DNA from: Spirosoma arboris
Lineage (GTDB): Bacteria; Bacteroidota; Bacteroidia; Cytophagales; Spirosomataceae
NCBI RefSeq assembly: GCF_009754945.1
Contig: NZ_WPIN01000013.1
Location: 1 to 64,000 of the forward strand
Reading direction: 5' to 3'
Length of the DNA stretch: 64,000 nucleotides
Position numbers and translations under genes: made by a program
Notes under the pieces: generated by a model
The model's database searches: none
The model's input: the letters and a program-made list of their open reading frames with translations, nothing else
Told to the model about the DNA's origin: nothing
Part shown: in pieces, positions 60,412 through 64,000 of the stretch
How positions within the stretch are numbered: the first letter of the stretch is position 1
Layout of the letters: every line of letters starts with the position of its first letter

Positions 60412-60648
60412 TTACGTCTTTTGAAGGATCTGACGACGATTATTAAATTCACCAATTTCCAGTGCATAAATCCGGCAGATTGGTGGATACTTGGGACGTA
60501 ATTCCTCTCGTTTTTTGAGTGCTTGCCTAAGTATTTTGAACTCCTGGGGTTGTTCATTACCCGGATCCGTTAGACCAATAAGCTTGCCATCTGCCGATAA
60601 GAAGAACTCTTTCCCGCCACCGTCTTCAAGGTTAATTACGTAATTCAT
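60412..60648 (-). CDS. Hypothetical protein, paralogue of the 56258 gene (78 aa)
   Basis: ATG 60648 gives 78 residues (an upstream TTG at 60702 would add 18 non-conserved ones). It aligns with the 102-residue protein at 56258: YVINLEDGGGKEFFL, LTD, and CRIYALEIGEFNNRRQ at the end match in order. Two copies of an otherwise unknown protein on one replicon, both next to the LytTR operon, are unusual. Function unknown. Confidence 0.6.
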   Translation of the reverse strand: MNYVINLEDGGGKEFFLSADGKLIGLTDPGNEQPQEFKILRQALKKREELRPKYPPICRIYALEIGEFNNRRQILQKT

Positions 60649-60704
60649 TTCTGTAGTGAGCCAATGTATAGTGGATATAAATGGGGTGTTAGCGTCGAAC
60701 AAAA

Positions 60705-62417
60705 CTAGCTATTTCTCTTTGATTGGCCGTTACCTTTCGCCTGATCGTCTCCAGCTAACCGCTGGACCCGGGCGTTCTCCTTTTCCTTTTGAATCAAATC
60801 TTTTAGAGCAGGCAGTTGGCTCGCTTCCAGACAAATTCCATTTTCTAGCTTCACCTGGGCTAAGGGGTTTAAAAAACCATATTGACCTCGTTGATTGAGG
60901 GTTAGTGACATTGTAGCGCCCTGTTCTTCGGCCTGTTGACGAAACTGCTGTAAGGAGCGGTTCATCTGGGTTGCAGAGTTGCCATAAAGTAGCTCCACAC
61001 CCTGTTCATCCTTGATGGTGAAGCCAAACTTCTCCCCTAGCTTTACTTCTCGAACCAGCTCCTGATTAAAATCCTTGCTATTCGACTTTTTAATTTGAAT
61101 CCGTTGGTCTAATTGCGTTAACTCCAAAAGCGTCTGACTAACCAGTTGAAGCGAGCCCGAAGCTTCCGGAATATTCAGAACAAACTGCTTCTGATTGTGC
61201 CCCACTGTAATCAGTTGACCATTCAACTCCTTTTTTTCCAGCGGATCGGCATCAGTTGAAAACTGAGCTTGTACGCTTTTGTTGAAGGCTTCTATTCGGT
61301 CCAGTAACGCTTCCCACATCGATCGGTATTCCTCTTGCTCTGGCAAGAGGTAGCCAATCCGGTTAATACCCGCTACCGTTGGCGTTAATGGGAATTTCGT
61401 AGCTGATAGCTGCTGAATGAATTGCAGATCAAACAAATGACCTTTCGAGTCATTATCAAACGCTAAGTTGATTTTCCAGTCGACCGCTTTGTCAAATGAA
61501 GCGATATACCGACTAATCGTATTCACTTGTTGAGCCGTAAGCTGGCCACCGGTGGAAAAGTAAACGGCATCAAAATTCTCATCTCCTCGAATGGTCCGCA
61601 GCTGCTTATGTGAAAGCGCATCAATGCCACTTTCCAGAATAAAGAATCGCGCTGGTTTCGGTGGTGGATTGGAAATAAATACACTGCTGTAGCGATCACT
61701 GCCCGGCGCGTGCAACTTCACATTTTCGTTACGAAGCTCCAGACCTGTCACTTCAGTTGACAACCCGTTGTAATAGGGGAAGGCTACGTTGTTAAAGGTG
61801 ATGTATTTACGCTCCGGGTGTTCCTTGGCCACTAAAAAGCTTTCCGACTCTCCTTTTTGCGGATCAAAATACGATACCTGAGAAACGACCTTGTTGGCAA
61901 ATTCAGGGCTCAAAATCGTCTGGGGAGCAATTTCACGTTTGTTCAGGTAATTATCAGCTTCGAGGGGCCTGATATCAAAGATATCTTTAGCAAAGGCTTG
62001 CTTTGGCTTATCGTCGGTTAGTCTGGCCGTTGCCTGGCGATTCTGTGAAACAACTGATGGATCCACCCGCAGGTAATCATAGATCACGTTGGTTATGTTC
62101 TTGAATTCATGCTCCGAAGGCCGATTAAAAGTGGAAAAAACGGTCGTCAGTCGGTTACGAATGAAATCAATGATGGTACCCGAGTCAGTAAAATCACCAG
62201 CGCGCTGGTACACTTGCTGAGCGGCATCCTGAGGGTTTTTGATGATAATGGTATCATCATATAAGGCGTTCTCTAGTACCGGTCGACTCTTGCCTTTGCG
62301 CAGCTGGATTTCATAGCCATACTGCACAGCCAACTCACCAATGGAGACGTTAGCCCGTAATTCCTGAACTGGGATCAAGTTGGGAAAGCGCTCCTTGAGT
62401 TCATCAAACTTTGTCAT
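60705..62417 (-). CDS. Toprim-domain plasmid protein (DUF3991-like primase relative)
   Basis: A 570-residue protein. Residues 1-150 resemble the DUF3991 N-terminal region of Bacteroidota plasmid proteins. A Toprim domain follows: Glu262 in FFILESGIDALSHKQLR and the acidic pair Asp321/Asp323 in NLAFDNDSKGHL. The last 200 residues are a separate beta-rich region. Such proteins accompany mobilisation and plasmid replication genes and are thought to be primase- or topoisomerase-like. It lies 22 bp after the DUF3945-like gene. Confidence 0.78.
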   Translation of the reverse strand: MTKFDELKERFPNLIPVQELRANVSIGELAVQYGYEIQLRKGKSRPVLENALYDDTIIIKNPQDAAQQVYQRAGDFTDSGTIIDFIRNRLTTVFSTFNRPSEHEFKNITNVIYDYLRVDPSVVSQNRQATARLTDDKPKQAFAKDIFDIRPLEADNYLNKREIAPQTILSPEFANKVVSQVSYFDPQKGESESFLVAKEHPERKYITFNNVAFPYYNGLSTEVTGLELRNENVKLHAPGSDRYSSVFISNPPPKPARFFILESGIDALSHKQLRTIRGDENFDAVYFSTGGQLTAQQVNTISRYIASFDKAVDWKINLAFDNDSKGHLFDLQFIQQLSATKFPLTPTVAGINRIGYLLPEQEEYRSMWEALLDRIEAFNKSVQAQFSTDADPLEKKELNGQLITVGHNQKQFVLNIPEASGSLQLVSQTLLELTQLDQRIQIKKSNSKDFNQELVREVKLGEKFGFTIKDEQGVELLYGNSATQMNRSLQQFRQQAEEQGATMSLTLNQRGQYGFLNPLAQVKLENGICLEASQLPALKDLIQKEKENARVQRLAGDDQAKGNGQSKRNS

Positions 62418-62439
62418 TTTATGTAGTGGTAGGTAAGAA

Positions 62440-63372
62440 TTAGCTAATCTTTTTAGCCTGCCGCTTTATTGGTTCTCCCGATGTTGGCTCAGGCAGATCT
62501 TTGATCGTTTCTAGCTGCTTGTGGGTGGGAATTGTTGTCCCCGCAGTCGTTTCCTGATTGAGGGTTTGATCGGTCTTGGCACCTTCGTTATTGTGGGCAA
62601 TCTGCTGATGAAATTGCCGATCAGGTGTTATCTGAACATCTAACCGGTTAACATCAGAAAATTGTAGGGCTTGGCGCGCGGCCGATACAGATACCGTCGC
62701 GGTGAACGGTTCCCCCTGTTGATCGAGTAGGCCAGCTAATTGTACCGAATGGCCACTAATCAACTGTAACTGCTGCTCTTTGGTCAGATCAATCCCCAGA
62801 AGATTTGTCGGTAGCTGCTCGGTTCGAACCTGCCACAATTCAACCGTATTGGTCTGATCATCCACCCGTAGAAAGGTTGGAACTAAACTACCATTCTCAG
62901 CCATCAGTAAAGGCCTCGCCAAAGCGCCCTCCTGCAGGAGTTGATTCCGTTCGTCGGAGCTTAAGCGAATACCGCCGATTTCTTCGGGGATGGTTAGGGA
63001 TTGTAGAATCGGAGTTACCCGAATGTCCGGTCCGGCCTCCGTCATCACAATGCGTAAACTACCTTCCAGTTTCAAATCGGGGGTTAGATAAATAATCAGA
63101 GGTACGGTCTGTTTGCCGGAAAAGAGTGCTTCAGCTACCTGAGGCCAGGCTGATAGCCGCTCGGGACCCCATCCGATCTGTTCCAGATTTTTCTCCAGCT
63201 GCAACTGGTAAGGCTCAAGTTGCTTTCGTAGCACAGCCGATTGCTCCTCAGGGCTTAAAAAATTATCGGTTAAAGCGTATTGCCAGGCCGCTTGTCCCTG
63301 ACTAAGACTGGGAGCAATATTGTCGAGGCCATCTGCTTGTGTACGCGCATAATTGATGGATTCGGCTTCCAT
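62440..63372 (-). CDS. DUF3945/DUF4099-like plasmid protein
   Basis: A 310-residue protein with the repeated motif found in DUF3945/DUF4099 proteins of Bacteroidota mobile elements. IGGIRLSSDERNQLLQEGAL and LLGIDLTKEQQLQLISGHSV are two copies of a GIxLTxxQxxxLxxG pattern, each followed by a beta-rich segment. Its role in transfer is unknown. It is co-directional with the Toprim gene downstream. A 17-bp palindrome lies 43 bp upstream of its start. Confidence 0.72.
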   Translation of the reverse strand: MEAESINYARTQADGLDNIAPSLSQGQAAWQYALTDNFLSPEEQSAVLRKQLEPYQLQLEKNLEQIGWGPERLSAWPQVAEALFSGKQTVPLIIYLTPDLKLEGSLRIVMTEAGPDIRVTPILQSLTIPEEIGGIRLSSDERNQLLQEGALARPLLMAENGSLVPTFLRVDDQTNTVELWQVRTEQLPTNLLGIDLTKEQQLQLISGHSVQLAGLLDQQGEPFTATVSVSAARQALQFSDVNRLDVQITPDRQFHQQIAHNNEGAKTDQTLNQETTAGTTIPTHKQLETIKDLPEPTSGEPIKRQAKKIS

Positions 63373-63414
63373 AAAATGGGCGTTTTGAAGGTTTTAAGAT
63401 TGATATTTTAGTAA

Positions 63415-63431
63415 AGGTATAAATTATACCT
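63415..63431. promoter_or_regulatory. 17-bp palindrome upstream of the DUF3945-like gene
   Basis: AGGTATAAATTATACCT is an exact palindrome around a central A and lies in the promoter region of the minus-strand gene starting at 63372. It may be an operator for the XRE-type protein encoded next to it. Confidence 0.55.
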
Positions 63432-63548
63432 ATGGCAAAAATAGAATCTGTAAAATAGTAAGGGGAAAGTTACACTATCTGTAATGGGCTAGTTTTCTTT
63501 TGAATCGTTTCACCAGAAAATGAACCTTATTTTAAACCAACAAGACAT

Positions 63549-63576
63549 AAAAAAACGGGTCATTTTAACCCGTTTT
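63549..63576 (-). terminator. Terminator after the XRE gene
   Basis: Arms AAAACGGGT (63552-63560) and ACCCGTTTT (63568-63576) form a perfect stem, and on the minus strand it ends in a run of T. It lies about 20 bp after the stop of the XRE gene. Confidence 0.7.
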
Positions 63577-63597
63577 CGTTGATTGGCTGAAATAACC

Positions 63598-64000
63598 TTA
63601 TAAGCTCAGCAGTTCAGCAGCCTGGGGTAATTCAGTTTCCGAACCGTAAAGGTCTTTATCTTCCAGAGGCTCATACCCTAGCTGGCGCAACTGATTCGTC
63701 AAATCCTCATACCCTTTGTTCAGCAACCGGCTTAACTGGTGAATCTGATTACTGATCTTCAGAAGTTCATTCCCCGATGAAAGCATCATGGGTATTCGGC
63801 TATTGTCCTCAAACAGAATCCAATCCAGGTTATAGCCGTATCCCCGGTAAAATAGAAGTAAGGCAACCAGGGCGTGCGTTGTGCCTCCTAAGCCATTTTC
63901 GAGCCGGTAAACCTTATGTTTTTCCAGTCCGCATTTATCCCCCACATCCTGCGTGTTGAGCTTAGTACCCAGCCGATCGCTGAGGTGTTTCCGTAGGCTG
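63598..64000 (-). CDS. XRE-type helix-turn-helix protein, cut by the window edge
   Basis: The frame is open to the window end, so the start lies beyond 64000. The visible part begins SLRKHLSDRLGTKLNTQDVG and continues with a helix-turn-helix (DKCGLEKHKVYRLENGLG), then a soluble C-terminal region with a leucine-rich helix (LKISNQIHQLSRLLNKGYED). GTG at 63945 is an internal codon inside the DNA-binding domain, not a true start. A regulatory role for the adjacent DUF3945/Toprim genes is plausible. Confidence 0.75.
   Translation of the reverse strand, partial: SLRKHLSDRLGTKLNTQDVGDKCGLEKHKVYRLENGLGGTTHALVALLLFYRGYGYNLDWILFEDNSRIPMMLSSGNELLKISNQIHQLSRLLNKGYEDLTNQLRQLGYEPLEDKDLYGSETELPQAAELLSL

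Noticed and set aside
1..64000. tRNA, rRNA, CRISPR array or restriction-modification genes
   Set aside because: None recognised on either strand; the tandem repeats at 54382 have no spacers and are iterons.

Overview
The window looks like part of a Cytophagales (Bacteroidota) genome, most like Spirosoma and relatives. The grounds are the many LytS-type kinases and LytTR regulators, Sec/lipobox lipoproteins ending in AC, rare Shine-Dalgarno sequences, DUF72, DUF1275 and DUF2309 proteins, and Bacteroidota-type DUF3945/Toprim plasmid genes. There is no rRNA, tRNA or ribosomal protein gene. A complete plasmid maintenance block (iterons, Rep_3 initiator, ParA, ParB, probable centromere, DUF932 protein) lies at 49-56 kb, so the simplest reading is a large plasmid or second replicon. 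An integrated plasmid is possible.

Layout. 0-5 kb: DUF1275 membrane protein, CPA1-type Na+/H+ antiporter, DUF72 protein, ECF sigma factor. 5-16 kb: a sparse accessory stretch with many small orphan genes, three single-domain response regulators, an XRE regulator, two duplicated stand-alone LytTR proteins, and an unusual density of terminator-like hairpins with no obvious gene before them. 16.4-18.5 kb: a mobile-element graveyard with an IS982-like element (17-bp inverted repeats, 6-bp target duplication, frameshifted transposase), a transposase remnant and a decayed FtsX-type permease. 18.7-33.9 kb: TrmO-like protein, di-haem cytochrome c, lipoproteins, glycosyltransferase, cupin, S41 peptidase, arylamine N-acetyltransferase and two mirrored LytS/LytTR pairs. 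34.6-40.6 kb: a minus-strand run of oxidoreductases and two AraC regulators.

41-46.5 kb holds an ArsR-type regulator with a 22-bp palindromic operator, then dabA and dabB (inorganic carbon uptake), followed by a carrier-protein-like gene that lacks the phosphopantetheine serine. 47-48.7 kb has a frameshifted TonB-domain gene and two small membrane proteins.

49-64 kb is the plasmid core. DUF932 and XRE genes share two TTGTAATTACAA palindromes. ParB and ParA follow, with a perfect 46-bp palindrome directly upstream of parA. The origin has ten GAGGAAACTACCGT iterons plus a second, related repeat class, then rep. After rep comes an operon of a double GNAT-like acyltransferase, a LytS kinase and a LytTR regulator. 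Its promoter carries two 16-bp direct repeats exactly 21 bp apart, as expected for a LytTR dimer site. This acyltransferase-kinase-regulator module is the best candidate for an undescribed signalling system. The right end carries a Toprim protein, a DUF3945-like protein and an XRE protein cut by the window edge.
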